Assembly: GCA_016793415.1 (NCBI GenBank)
Contig: JAEUMC010000871.1
Span: forward strand, 1 to 14,772
DNA length: 14,772 nt
Direction: 5' to 3'
Source: Devosia sp.
GTDB lineage: Bacteria > Pseudomonadota > Alphaproteobacteria > Rhizobiales > Devosiaceae
Part shown: positions 1 to 7,680 of the stretch, piece after piece
Layout: every line of letters begins with the position of its first letter
Numbering within the stretch: position 1 is the stretch's first letter
Notes under the pieces: model-generated
What the model was told of the DNA's origin: nothing
The model's input: the letters and a program-made list of their open reading frames with translations, nothing else
The model's database searches: none
Made by a program: the position numbers and the translations under genes

Positions 1-41
1 TCGCCGTCGAAGCGGTGCCCACGCCCGAGGTGGCGCAGTGA
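1..41 (+). CDS. 3' end of an upstream gene (partial)
   Basis: Reading from base 3, an open frame encodes AVEAVPTPEVAQ and stops at TGA 39-41. It reaches the left edge, so only about 12 codons are visible and no family can be named. The Ala/Pro/Val-rich tail looks like an ordinary C-terminus in a GC-rich genome. The other two forward frames stay open further but run into the palindromic element, so this frame is the most sensible choice, with limited confidence. Confidence 0.4.
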   Translation, partial: AVEAVPTPEVAQ

Positions 42-67
42 CTGCCCTGGGGTCCGGCGCGCACCGA

Positions 68-167
68 CCCCCACCCCTGCCCCCTCCCCGCAAGGGGGAG
101 GAGACGCTCACACCAGCGTCAGTGTTTTGGTCTCCCTCCCCCCTGCGGGGAGGGGACAGGGGTGGGG
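68..167. repeat. Intergenic palindromic element, copy A
   Basis: Two 38-nt arms (68-105 and 130-167) are nearly perfect inverted complements around a 24-nt centre. Each arm is a C-rich block followed by a G-rich block with the core CCCTCCCC-GCAAG-GGGGAGG. The centre holds a smaller hairpin, GACGCT/AGCGTC. A closely related copy lies at 4057-4157 and a half-copy at 2684-2720, so this is a dispersed family. Transcribed, it would fold into one long hairpin on either strand. Confidence 0.8.
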
Positions 168-285
168 CGGCCCGCACCGGCCAACGGGATGTCCTTTTCT
201 GTCCGCTCCTTGTCCCGTCCGGGCCTTTCGGGCATCCTGTGGGCACCCTACCCTGCGGCCATCATCCAGCCCATGAGGTCCAGAT

Positions 286-846
286 ATGTCCGATACTGCC
301 GTGCTCGTCATCGACGCACAGGAATCGTTCCGGCAGCGCCAGAACTGGTTCGAGACCGACTACACCACCTACCTCAGGAACCAGCAGGCGCTGATCGACG
401 GGGCACGGGCCAAGGGCCATGCCGTGATCCGCGTGCTGCATGTCGAACCCGAGGGCATCTTCTCGCTCGCCTCCGGCTTTGTCCGGCCATTGGCCGAGCT
501 GCAGCTGGCGCCGGATGCGGAATTTCATAAGACTCGGCACTCCGCGCTGGTCGGCTCCGGCCTCGATGTCTGGCTGACCGAGCACGGCATCCGCCGGCTG
601 ATCGTCTCGGGCATCCGCACCGAGCAATGCTGCGAAACCACCACCCGCCACGCTTCCGATCTCGGCTGGCAGGTCGACTACGTCACCGAAGCGACCCACA
701 CCATGGCGCTGACCGACAAGACCGGCCGCACCTGGAGTGTCGAGGAGCTGAAGGCCCGTACCGCCGCGGTGCTCGACGGCCGCTTCGCGCGGGTCTGCAC
801 CATCGCCGAAGCCCTCGCCGACGCACCGAAGGCAGCTGCCGCATGA
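286..846 (+). CDS. Cysteine hydrolase, isochorismatase/nicotinamidase family
   Basis: This 186-aa protein has the size and layout of a single-domain isochorismatase-like hydrolase. The expected Asp-Lys-Cys triad is visible: D10 in VLVIDAQ, K82 in FHKTRHS, and C115 in GIRTEQCCETT, where the G-x-x-T-x-x-C pattern marks the nucleophile; a second Cys follows at 116. Family members hydrolyse amides or vinyl ethers (nicotinamide, N-carbamoyl compounds, isochorismate), but the substrate cannot be read from sequence. There is no signal peptide, so it is probably cytosolic. The ATG at 286 is preceded by GAGGT at 275-279. Its stop overlaps the start of the next gene (ATGA, 843-846), so the two are probably translationally coupled. 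The partner may control this enzyme, which is inference. Confidence 0.88.
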   Translation: MSDTAVLVIDAQESFRQRQNWFETDYTTYLRNQQALIDGARAKGHAVIRVLHVEPEGIFSLASGFVRPLAELQLAPDAEFHKTRHSALVGSGLDVWLTEHGIRRLIVSGIRTEQCCETTTRHASDLGWQVDYVTEATHTMALTDKTGRTWSVEELKARTAAVLDGRFARVCTIAEALADAPKAAAA

Positions 847-1835
847 CCGATGCGCCGCGCCGGGTGCCGGTTTACGTCGTGCTGCCGGCGCGGACGCTCC
901 TGCTCGACGTCGCGGGGCCGATCGAGGCCCTGCGCAAAGCCAACCAGCTGCAATCGGAAGTGGCGTTCGATGTCCGCTATGTCGGCATGCTCCCTGAGGT
1001 CACGAGCTCGATCGGCCTCACGCTGAGCGGTATCGCGCCGCTGCCCGCCGCCATCGAGGACGATGCCATGGTGGTGCTGTCCGGCGATACCGAGCTGATC
1101 CTCGGGGCCGAGCGGCTGGGGCCGATCGAAGCACCGCTCGAAGGCTCCGACGAGATCGTCGCCTGGCTGCGCCGCCACATCCGGCCGGGCATCCGGCTGG
1201 TGTCGATCTGCTCGGGCGCCCTGCTCGCGGCGCGTGCCGGCCTGCTCGATGGCCGCGCCTGCACCACGCATTTCACCGACTGCGCGCTGCTCGCCGAAAC
1301 CGCCCCTACCGCCCGCGTGCTGGAGAACCGGCTCTATGTCGAGGATGGCGAGCGCTATACCAGCGCCGGCATCACCGCCGGCATCGACCTGATGCTGCAT
1401 ATCATCGGCCAACTCGCCGGCCCTGCGACGGCCGCGGCGGTAGCGCGCTTCCTCGTCGTCTACCTGCGCCGCGCCGGCACCGACCCGCAGCTCTCGCCCT
1501 GGCTGGAGGGCCGCAACCACATCCACCCCGCCATCCACCGTGTACAGGATGCCATCACCGCCGCCCCCTCGCGCGACTGGTCGCTCGAAGTGCTGGCCGA
1601 AATCGCCTTCGCCAGCCCGCGCCACGTCTCGCGGCTGTTCAACGAACATGCCGGCATGAGCATCCCCGACTACGTCAACCGGCTGCGTGTCGCCCTGGCC
1701 CAGCAATTGCTCAGCGAGACCCGGCTCGACATGGAGCGGATCGCCGAGCGCACCGGGTTCGCCTCCTCCCGCCAGCTTCGCCGCGCCTGGGGCCGTATCA
1801 ACCCTACTCCGCCGAGTGCGGCGCGAGCGCGCTAG
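843..1835 (+). CDS. GlxA-family transcriptional regulator (DJ-1/PfpI + AraC HTH)
   Basis: The 330-aa product has two domains. Residues about 8-190 form a DJ-1/PfpI class I glutamine amidotransferase-like fold with the nucleophile-elbow motif SICSGA (C123) and a nearby TTHFTD (H143). Residues about 228-327 form an AraC-type pair of helix-turn-helix motifs; the first is around LEVLAEIAFASPRHVSRLF and the second around MERIAERTGFASSRQLRRAW. This is the classic GlxA arrangement, in which the amidotransferase-like domain senses a ligand and the C-terminus binds DNA. The open frame continues upstream inside the hydrolase gene, but ATG 843 is chosen because homology begins there and it gives a 4-base ATGA overlap. 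The length is normal for the family. The likely target is its own operon, not shown by sequence. Confidence 0.92.
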   Translation: MTDAPRRVPVYVVLPARTLLLDVAGPIEALRKANQLQSEVAFDVRYVGMLPEVTSSIGLTLSGIAPLPAAIEDDAMVVLSGDTELILGAERLGPIEAPLEGSDEIVAWLRRHIRPGIRLVSICSGALLAARAGLLDGRACTTHFTDCALLAETAPTARVLENRLYVEDGERYTSAGITAGIDLMLHIIGQLAGPATAAAVARFLVVYLRRAGTDPQLSPWLEGRNHIHPAIHRVQDAITAAPSRDWSLEVLAEIAFASPRHVSRLFNEHAGMSIPDYVNRLRVALAQQLLSETRLDMERIAERTGFASSRQLRRAWGRINPTPPSAARAR

Positions 1836-1953
1836 CAGAGGGAACACGCTGGCCCGTTCGGCGTTGTCTTCGGTCGCTTGAGGACAGCGCCGATGAATCC
1901 ATGGGCCAGCGTGACGCCACTGCCTGCACCGATGCCGCTCGCCGCCGGGTGGC

Positions 1954-1982
1954 TTCAACCATTCGGCAAGCGGCGTTATGCT
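1954..1982 (+). promoter_or_regulatory. Possible promoter for a leaderless ankyrin mRNA
   Basis: TTCAAC (1954-1959) and TATGCT (1977-1982) are separated by 17 bp. The second hexamer ends 6 bp before the ATG at 1989, so transcription from it would begin at or next to the start codon. The -35 match is poor (3 of 6). The evidence is spacing plus the lack of a ribosome-binding site in front of ATG 1989. Confidence 0.2.
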
Positions 1983-1988
1983 CTGCCG

Positions 1989-2642
1989 ATGAGCGATCCC
2001 TTCGTTCTCATCAGCAGCAACGACCTCGACGGCCTCCGCGCCGAGCTGGCGCATGATCCGGAACTGGCCCATGCGCGGCATTCGAGCGGCGCGTCGCTGG
2101 TCGCCTGGGCCGCCTATATGGGTAATGTCGGCGCCATCTCGGCGGTGCGCGCCCATATCGGCGAGCTCGATCCGCACGAGGCGATCATCCTCAACGATGG
2201 CGAGCGGCTGGAAGTGGCGCTGGCCGGTGGCTGGGATGCCAACGTGCTCTCCGCCGACGGCTTCACCCCGCTTGGCCTCGCCGCCTTTTTCGACAATGCC
2301 GAGGCGTTCGAGCTGCTGCTGCCGCTCACCCGCGACGTCAACCAGGCGGCGAAGAACCCGCAGCGGGTCGCCGCCATCCACGCGGCCACGGCCAAGCGCA
2401 ACGCCCAAATGGTCGAAAAACTGCTGCGCGCCGGCGCCGATCCCAACCAGGTGCAAGCTGACGGCTTCACCCCGCTGCATGCGGCCGCCATGCATGGCGA
2501 CGCCGCGATCGTCGGCCTGCTGCTGCTGTTCGGCGCCGACCCGGGGCAATTGAGCGCCAAGGACCGCTCGGCGGCAAGTTACGCCCGTGAGGGCGGGCAC
2601 GAATGGTTGGCGGCGCGGCTGGAGCAGCTTTCCCCACACTAG
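1989..2642 (+). CDS. Ankyrin-repeat domain protein
   Basis: This 217-aa protein contains ankyrin repeats: ADGFTPLGLAAFFDNAEAFE (residues 89-108), VAAIHAATAKRNAQMVEKLL followed by RAGADPNQ (127-154), and ADGFTPLHAAAMHGDAAIVG (157-176) followed by LFGADPGQ. The TPLHAAA and GADPN signatures are clear. An N-terminal repeat-like segment (about 10-60) is more divergent. Ankyrin stacks bind other proteins; no enzymatic domain or signal peptide is visible, so a cytosolic binding role is the most that can be said. The start is uncertain. MSDPF at 1989 gives the natural N-terminus but has no clear ribosome-binding site. An in-frame ATG at 1893 has a good GAGGA 8 bases ahead and would add 32 Pro/Ala-rich residues. 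The gene stands alone, 153 bp after the regulator. Confidence 0.8.
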   Translation: MSDPFVLISSNDLDGLRAELAHDPELAHARHSSGASLVAWAAYMGNVGAISAVRAHIGELDPHEAIILNDGERLEVALAGGWDANVLSADGFTPLGLAAFFDNAEAFELLLPLTRDVNQAAKNPQRVAAIHAATAKRNAQMVEKLLRAGADPNQVQADGFTPLHAAAMHGDAAIVGLLLLFGADPGQLSAKDRSAASYAREGGHEWLAARLEQLSPH

Positions 2643-2683
2643 CGCTTCGCACACCCGACGGTGAGCGCCTCTGGCAGTCATCC

Positions 2684-2720
2684 GCCCCCACACGGGGGAG
2701 GATTGCGCTCACCCCAACGT
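2684..2720. repeat. Half-copy of the intergenic palindromic element (copy C)
   Basis: The sequence CCCCCACACGGGGGAGG and the following GCGCTCACCCCAACGTT match the left half and centre of copy A (arm plus GACGCTCACACCAGCGT). No matching right arm follows, so this looks like a degenerate or truncated copy. The short CCCCC-acac-GGGGG hairpin could still act as a weak terminator after the ankyrin gene. Confidence 0.45.
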
Positions 2721-2818
2721 TACGGCGATTTAATGTGAAGCGCCGAATGCCGATGCTATCGTCCGCACCGTTCTGCCCCTGATCCGGCTGGGGCACATCT
2801 CGTTTAGGATTCGGTCGC

Positions 2819-4039
2819 TTGTTCAGGCAATTGCTGCTTTCGCTCGTCGTCATAGGAGCGGCCGCGGTCGCTTACGTCTTCTTCGTGCCCGGTGCGTCGG
2901 AGACCCTGGCGCGCTTCGGCATCACCCTCCCCTTCGGCCAGCCGGCAGAAGCCGCAGTGGGTCCGGCCGGCCAGCAGCAGGCGGCCAGCCCAGGCCAGCG
3001 CGGCCCCGGCGGCGGTGGCGGCCAGGGCGGAGGCGGGCGTGGCAACCGTACCATGGTGGTGGTCACGGCCCCGGTGCTGCTCGCCACCATCAACGACAAG
3101 CTGACCTCGATCGGCGAAGGCGCCGCGGCGCATTCGGTGACGGTGGTCTCGCCGGCAAGCGGCACGCTCGCGGAGCTTACGGTACGCCCTGGTGACGCCG
3201 TGTCGGCCGGCGCGGTGATCGGAAGGCTCGATGCCGACGCCGAGCGAATCGCCCAGGAGCGCGCCAAGCTGGCGTTCGACGATGCCCAGACCGCGCTCGA
3301 CCGCACCAACGCCCTGGCCAAGGCCAGCAACACCACCACGGTGCAGGTCGCTGCAGCCCAGCTTGCCTTCAACAACGCCCGACTCGAGCTGCAGAACGCC
3401 GACCTGGCGCTGCAGAAGCGGACGATCTCGACCCCGATTGCCGGCACCGTCGGCCTGTTCCAGGTCAGCGCCGGCAACACCGTGACCTCGCAGAGCGTCG
3501 TCACCACGATCGAGGATACCTCGCACATCCTCGTCAGTTTCTGGGTGCCCGAGCGCTATGCCTCGGCCATCACCACCGGCATGCCGCTGACCGCCGCCGC
3601 GGTCGCGCTGCCCGGCCAGAGCATTGCCGGCGAAGTCAATGCCGTCGACAACCGCATCGATCCGGCGAGCCGCACCCTGAAGGTCGAAGCCGCCATTCCC
3701 AACGACGCGGGCCGCCTGCGTCCGGGCATGTCGTTCTCGGTGTCGATGAGCTTTCCAGGAGAGCAGTTCCCCTCGGTCGATCCGCTCGCCATCCAGTGGT
3801 CGAGTGCCGGCAGCTATTTGTGGAAGTTCGTCGAGGGCAAGGTCGAGCGCGTCCCGGTCGAGATCATCCAGCGCAACTCCGACGGCGTGCTGGTGAAGGC
3901 CGAGCTCAGCGAAGGCGACCAGGTGGTGACGCAGGGCGTGCAGCAGCTTACCGCCGGGGCCAGCGTACGGCTGCTGGACGATCCCTCGGGCGGCCAGGGC
4001 GAGGGGCGGAAACAGCAGAGCCAGGGGAACCCGTCGTGA
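2819..4039 (+). CDS. RND efflux periplasmic adaptor (HlyD/AcrA-type membrane fusion protein)
   Basis: The 406-aa product starts at TTG 2819, with AGGA (2806-2809) nine bases ahead; no better in-frame start exists. Residues 5-24 form an N-terminal membrane anchor or uncleaved signal. Residues about 50-77 are a Gln/Gly-rich linker with a run of glycines. The adaptor domains follow in order: a split lipoyl half-motif (about 105-140), a short alpha-helical hairpin (141-202, with regularly spaced Ala/Leu/Asn), the second lipoyl half (STPIAGTVG, 204-235), a beta-barrel (about 238-315, with NRIDPASRTLKVEA), and a membrane-proximal domain (320-386). It would bridge the RND pump to an outer-membrane channel in the periplasm. 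The pump gene lies 148 bp downstream on the same strand. No outer-membrane factor gene is nearby. Confidence 0.93.
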   Translation: MFRQLLLSLVVIGAAAVAYVFFVPGASETLARFGITLPFGQPAEAAVGPAGQQQAASPGQRGPGGGGGQGGGGRGNRTMVVVTAPVLLATINDKLTSIGEGAAAHSVTVVSPASGTLAELTVRPGDAVSAGAVIGRLDADAERIAQERAKLAFDDAQTALDRTNALAKASNTTTVQVAAAQLAFNNARLELQNADLALQKRTISTPIAGTVGLFQVSAGNTVTSQSVVTTIEDTSHILVSFWVPERYASAITTGMPLTAAAVALPGQSIAGEVNAVDNRIDPASRTLKVEAAIPNDAGRLRPGMSFSVSMSFPGEQFPSVDPLAIQWSSAGSYLWKFVEGKVERVPVEIIQRNSDGVLVKAELSEGDQVVTQGVQQLTAGASVRLLDDPSGGQGEGRKQQSQGNPS

Positions 4040-4056
4040 GGCCGGTGGCTGCGGCC

Positions 4057-4157
4057 CACCACCCCTGTCCCCTCCCCACAAGGGGGAGGGAGACCCTCCC
4101 ACGCAGTTCGCAGTTCATCGTCTCCCTCCCCCTTGTGGGGAGGGATCGAGGGTGGGG
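4057..4157. repeat. Intergenic palindromic element, copy B, inside the efflux operon
   Basis: Left arm 4057-4094 and right arm 4120-4157 are inverted complements sharing the core CTCCCCACAAGGGGGAGGGA with very few mismatches, around a 25-nt centre. It belongs to the same family as copy A and almost fills the 148-bp gap between adaptor and pump genes. It leaves about 30 bp, including the ribosome-binding site GAGG at 4177-4180, before the pump ATG. A hairpin of this size in the transcript could stabilise the upstream message or reduce read-through. Confidence 0.82.
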
Positions 4158-4187
4158 GTCCCCACGCTCTGAGTCCGAGGTACGCGC

Positions 4188-7100
4188 ATGAGCATCCAGA
4201 CCCAGAACGAGCGCGGCGGCGCCATTGCCGGATTGTTCGTCCGGCGGCCGGTGCTGGCCATCGTCGTCAGTTGCCTGATCATCGTCGCCGGCCTCGCGGC
4301 TTTCTTCGGCGTCGAGATCCGCGAATTGCCAAGCGTCGAGCGGCCGACACTTTCGATCTCCACCAGTTTCCCCGGCGCCGCCGCGGAAACTGTCGACCGC
4401 GAAATCACCTCGGCCATCGAGGGCGTGGTGGCGCGCATCCAGGGCGTCGCCTCGATCTCGTCGGATTCGTCCTATGGTCGCAGCCGCGTCTCGATGACCT
4501 TCAACGACGGCACCAACCTCGACAACGCCACCTCCGATAATCGCGATGCGCTGGGCCGCATCACCAATCGGCTGCCCGACGGCGCCGATACTCCGACCAT
4601 CGTCAAGGCCGACGCCAACGCTCAGGCCATCATCCAGCTCGCCGTCACCTCGGATACCCTCAGCAAGGACGAACTGACCGAGCTAGTGGAAAACACCATC
4701 TCCGAGCGGCTCGCCGCCGTGACCGGCGTCGCCGACGTACAGGTCAACGGCACGCAGAACCGCAGTTTCGAGATCGATGTCGATCAGGTCAAACTCGCCA
4801 GCCTCGGGCTGACCGTCGGCGATATCCGCAACGCGCTCTCGACCATCGCCTTCGACAGCCCGGCCGGCTCGCTCAACGGCGCCAACCAGAACATAGCCAT
4901 CCGCGCCATCGCCGAGGTCAACACGCCCGAGGCGTTCGAGAACATCGTCGTCAAGGGCACCACCCGGCTCGGCGATGTAGCGAGCGTGGTGTTCTCGCCC
5001 GCCGCCGCCAACTCGGGACTCCGTAGTGACGGCAAGTCGGGCATCGGACTCGGCATCGTGCGGCAGGCTCAGTCCAACACCATGCAGATCTCCGAGGGGG
5101 TGAAGGCGGCGGTGGCCGAGCTGAAGACCACCCTGCCCCCCGGTGTCGACATCAAGATCTCCTCCGACGAGTCGGTGTTCATCGCCGGTGCCGTACACGA
5201 GGTCGAGCGTTCGCTGCTGATCGCCGTGGTCGGCGTCATCGTCATCATCTTCCTGTTCCTGCTCGATTGGCGCGCCACCATCATCCCGGCAGTCACCATG
5301 CCCGTGGCGCTGATCGGCACCGTCGCCGGAATCTATGCCTTCGGATTCTCCCTCAACATCCTGACATTGCTCGCCCTTGTCATCGCCACCGGCCTCGTCG
5401 TCGACGATGCGATCGTCGTGCTCGAGAACATCACCCGGCGGCGTGGCATGGGCCTCGGCCCCCGGGCCGCCGCGGTGCTGGGTACGCAGGAAGTGTTCTT
5501 TGCCGTCATCGCCACGACGCTGACGCTGGCCGCGGTGTTCATCCCGATCTCCTTCCTGCCCGGCCAGACCGGGCTGTTGTTCCGCGAGTTCGGCTTCACC
5601 CTCGCCATTTCGGTGGGCCTGTCGGCGGTGGTCGCGTTGTCGCTGGCGCCGATGATGGCGTCGCGCATGCTGAAGCCGCATGTCGAGCGGCCGCCCAACC
5701 CAATCGAACGTTTCGGCGGCGTGCTGGCCGGGCTCTACCGGGGTACCCTGAAGCTGGCGCTCGACAACCCGCTGGTGGTCATCGTCATTGCCGTGCTGTT
5801 CGCCGGTGCTGCCTGGGCAGTGTTCGGCACGCTGAAGCAGGAACTCACGCCGCCCGAGGACCGGGCGCAGGTTGCCATCAACGTCAGCGCCCCGGCCACA
5901 GTCAGCCTCGATTTCACCCGCACCCAGATGCAGAAGATCGAGGACATGCTGCAGCCCTACAAGGACAGCGGCGAAGCGACGAGCATCTTCTCGATCTCCG
6001 GTTTCGGCTCGAACACCAATTCCGGCTTCATCATCATGACACTGGCCGATTGGGAGCATCGCACCCGATCGCAGCAGCAGATCGCCGCCGAGATCACCCA
6101 GCAGCTGGTGCAGGTGCCGGGCGTCCGCGCCAATATCCGCCAGGGCAACAGCCTCGGGGTGCGTGGCGGCGGCTCCGGCCTGCAGTTCGCCCTGCTCGGC
6201 GACAACTATGCCACCCTCTCCGAGGCCGCCAACAAGGTGAAGGCCGAGCTGGAGAAGGACGACAAGTGGGGCCGCGTCTCGGTGAATTACGAGACCACGC
6301 AGCCGCAGATGACGCTGACCATCGACCGCGAGAAGGCGGCGCAGCTGGGCATCGACATCAACGGGCTGGGCACCACCATGCAGGCGATGATCGATGGCTC
6401 CGATGTCGGCACCGTGTTCATCAACGATCAGAGCTTCTCGGTCCGCATGCTGTCGACCTCGAGCCCGGTGAACGACCCCGGCGACCTCGAGTCGATCTTC
6501 ATCAAGACTACCGATGGCCGCTACGTGCCGATGTCGACCATTGCTTCGCTCGCCGAAGCGCCGATCGCTCCCTCGCTCGGCCGCGAACAGCAGCGCCGCG
6601 CCGTGACGGTCACCGCGGCGCTGACCGACGGCTTCGCGCTGGGCGATGCCTATACCGAAGCAGTGGCCATCGCTCAGCCGCTGCTGCCTGATGGCGCGAC
6701 CATCGTGCCGATGGCCGAGGCCAAGACGTTGGGCGAGAGCAACAACGGCTTGCTGATCACCTTCGGCTTCGCGCTGATCGTCATCCTCTTGGTGCTGGCG
6801 GCGCAGTTCGAGAGCGTCTGGAGCGCCATCATCGTCATGGCCACGGTGCCGTTCGGCCTTGCCTGCGCGGTGTTCGCCATGCTGCTGACCGGGGTGACGC
6901 TCAACGTCTACAGCCAGATCGGCCTGGTACTGGTGGTGGGCATCATGGCCAAGAACGGCATCCTGATCGTCGAGTTCGCCAACCAGTTGCGCGACCGCGG
7001 CCAATCGGTGCGCGAGGCGGTGGAGAACTCCGCCAACATCCGGCTGCGTCCGGTAGTGATGACCATGATCGCCACAGTGCTCGGCGGCGTGCCGCTGATC

Positions 7101-7322
7101 ATCGCCGGCGGCGCCGGCTCGGAAGCCCGGGCCGCGCTGGGCTGGATCATGGTGGGCGGGCTGAGCCTCGCAGCCGTCGCGACGCTCTATCTGACGCCGG
7201 TCGCCTATCTGCTGCTGGCGCGGTTTTCGAAGCCCAAGGCGTTCGAGGAAGAACGACTGCGGCGGGAGCTGGAAGCTGCCGATGCGGCAGAGGCCGATGC
7301 ACATCCGGCTCCGGCGGAGTAG
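4188..7322 (+). CDS. RND multidrug efflux pump, inner-membrane permease (AcrB/HAE1 type)
   Basis: The 1044-aa product has full family length. It begins with the typical cytoplasmic amphipathic start and first membrane helix (FVRRPVLAIVVSCLIIVAGL, residues 18-37). A large periplasmic loop follows, then TM2-TM6 (about 340-490). TM4 carries the proton-relay pair D406-D407 in GLVVDDAIVVLENITRR. The second half repeats the plan: TM7 near 530-550, a periplasmic loop, and TM8-TM12 from about 865, with the essential TM10 lysine K922 in GIMAKNGILIVEF. It exports drugs or lipophilic compounds by proton antiport, working as a trimer with the adaptor encoded just upstream. ATG 4188 has GAGG 7 bases ahead. 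No frameshift or missing key residue was seen. The substrate is unknown; heavy-metal (HME) specificity is unlikely given the D-D and K pattern. Confidence 0.95.
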   Translation: MSIQTQNERGGAIAGLFVRRPVLAIVVSCLIIVAGLAAFFGVEIRELPSVERPTLSISTSFPGAAAETVDREITSAIEGVVARIQGVASISSDSSYGRSRVSMTFNDGTNLDNATSDNRDALGRITNRLPDGADTPTIVKADANAQAIIQLAVTSDTLSKDELTELVENTISERLAAVTGVADVQVNGTQNRSFEIDVDQVKLASLGLTVGDIRNALSTIAFDSPAGSLNGANQNIAIRAIAEVNTPEAFENIVVKGTTRLGDVASVVFSPAAANSGLRSDGKSGIGLGIVRQAQSNTMQISEGVKAAVAELKTTLPPGVDIKISSDESVFIAGAVHEVERSLLIAVVGVIVIIFLFLLDWRATIIPAVTMPVALIGTVAGIYAFGFSLNILTLLALVIATGLVVDDAIVVLENITRRRGMGLGPRAAAVLGTQEVFFAVIATTLTLAAVFIPISFLPGQTGLLFREFGFTLAISVGLSAVVALSLAPMMASRMLKPHVERPPNPIERFGGVLAGLYRGTLKLALDNPLVVIVIAVLFAGAAWAVFGTLKQELTPPEDRAQVAINVSAPATVSLDFTRTQMQKIEDMLQPYKDSGEATSIFSISGFGSNTNSGFIIMTLADWEHRTRSQQQIAAEITQQLVQVPGVRANIRQGNSLGVRGGGSGLQFALLGDNYATLSEAANKVKAELEKDDKWGRVSVNYETTQPQMTLTIDREKAAQLGIDINGLGTTMQAMIDGSDVGTVFINDQSFSVRMLSTSSPVNDPGDLESIFIKTTDGRYVPMSTIASLAEAPIAPSLGREQQRRAVTVTAALTDGFALGDAYTEAVAIAQPLLPDGATIVPMAEAKTLGESNNGLLITFGFALIVILLVLAAQFESVWSAIIVMATVPFGLACAVFAMLLTGVTLNVYSQIGLVLVVGIMAKNGILIVEFANQLRDRGQSVREAVENSANIRLRPVVMTMIATVLGGVPLIIAGGAGSEARAALGWIMVGGLSLAAVATLYLTPVAYLLLARFSKPKAFEEERLRRELEAADAAEADAHPAPAE

Positions 7323-7370
7323 CGCCTCCCTGCGGGTTTTGTGAGGGGCACCTTCTCGCCACCTGCTGGC

Positions 7371-7584
7371 TGTCATCCTGGCGAAAAGCTCTTAGGCGCC
7401 AAGTTGGTTCGTGCCCCGCTCACCGGCGTCATTCCCGCAAAGGCGGGAACCCGGTGGGTTGCGGCAGCGCCGGTGGAGGCTGAGGGATCGCACTGGGTCC
7501 CCGCCTTCGCGGGGATGACGCCGGTGCTGTGGCGAGGCAGTGGCTACCATAACTTAGCGCCTAAGAGCTTTCGCGGGGATGACA
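7371..7584. repeat. Outer inverted repeat of a nested palindromic element
   Basis: The left arm 7371-7405 (core AAAGCTCTTAGGCGCCAAGTT) and right arm 7551-7584 (core AACTTAGCGCCTAAGAGCTT) are inverted complements, with one indel and a few mismatches. Each arm ends outward in a GTCATCC-type motif. They enclose a second, different palindrome (7421-7526). The whole lies in the convergent gap after the pump gene. Confidence 0.75.
7421..7526. repeat. Inner REP-like inverted repeat
   Basis: The 36-nt arms 7421-7456 and 7491-7526 are inverted complements with 4 mismatches. Each contains the motif CGTCATTCCCGC-(A/G)AAGGCGGGAACCC or its complement. Each arm is itself a small hairpin (CCCGC/GCGGG), as in paired REP-type elements found between genes in many proteobacteria. 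No transposase is present nearby. Confidence 0.8.
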
Positions 7585-7614
7585 CACGCCGTGCCCTCCG
7601 GCACAGCCGGGTAG

Positions 7615-7657
7615 AAAAGTCGAAGGGCGCGGTGGAGCCATCCAGGCCGCGCCCTTC
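7615..7657 (-). terminator. Rho-independent terminator of the 673-aa repeat protein gene
   Basis: GAAGGGCGCGG (7622-7632) pairs perfectly with CCGCGCCCTTC (7647-7657) around a 14-nt loop. Read on the minus strand, the stem is followed by GACTTTTCT, giving a T-run at 7615-7618. It lies 24 bp past the stop codon of the minus-strand gene. Confidence 0.8.
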
Positions 7658-7680
7658 TTCGGGTCCTGATCGGGGCGAGA

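Noticed and set aside
28..46. GG-N10-GC spacing resembling a sigma-54 promoter near the left edge
   Set aside because: It matches poorly outside the GG/GC pair and lies within the end of the upstream coding region.
678..2693. Minus-strand frame of 671 codons
   Set aside because: It is antisense to three well-supported plus-strand genes and has no recognisable domain; it is open because of high third-position GC.
4683..7376. Minus-strand frame of 897 codons rich in His, Arg, Gly and Asp
   Set aside because: It is antisense to the RND pump and is a composition artefact.
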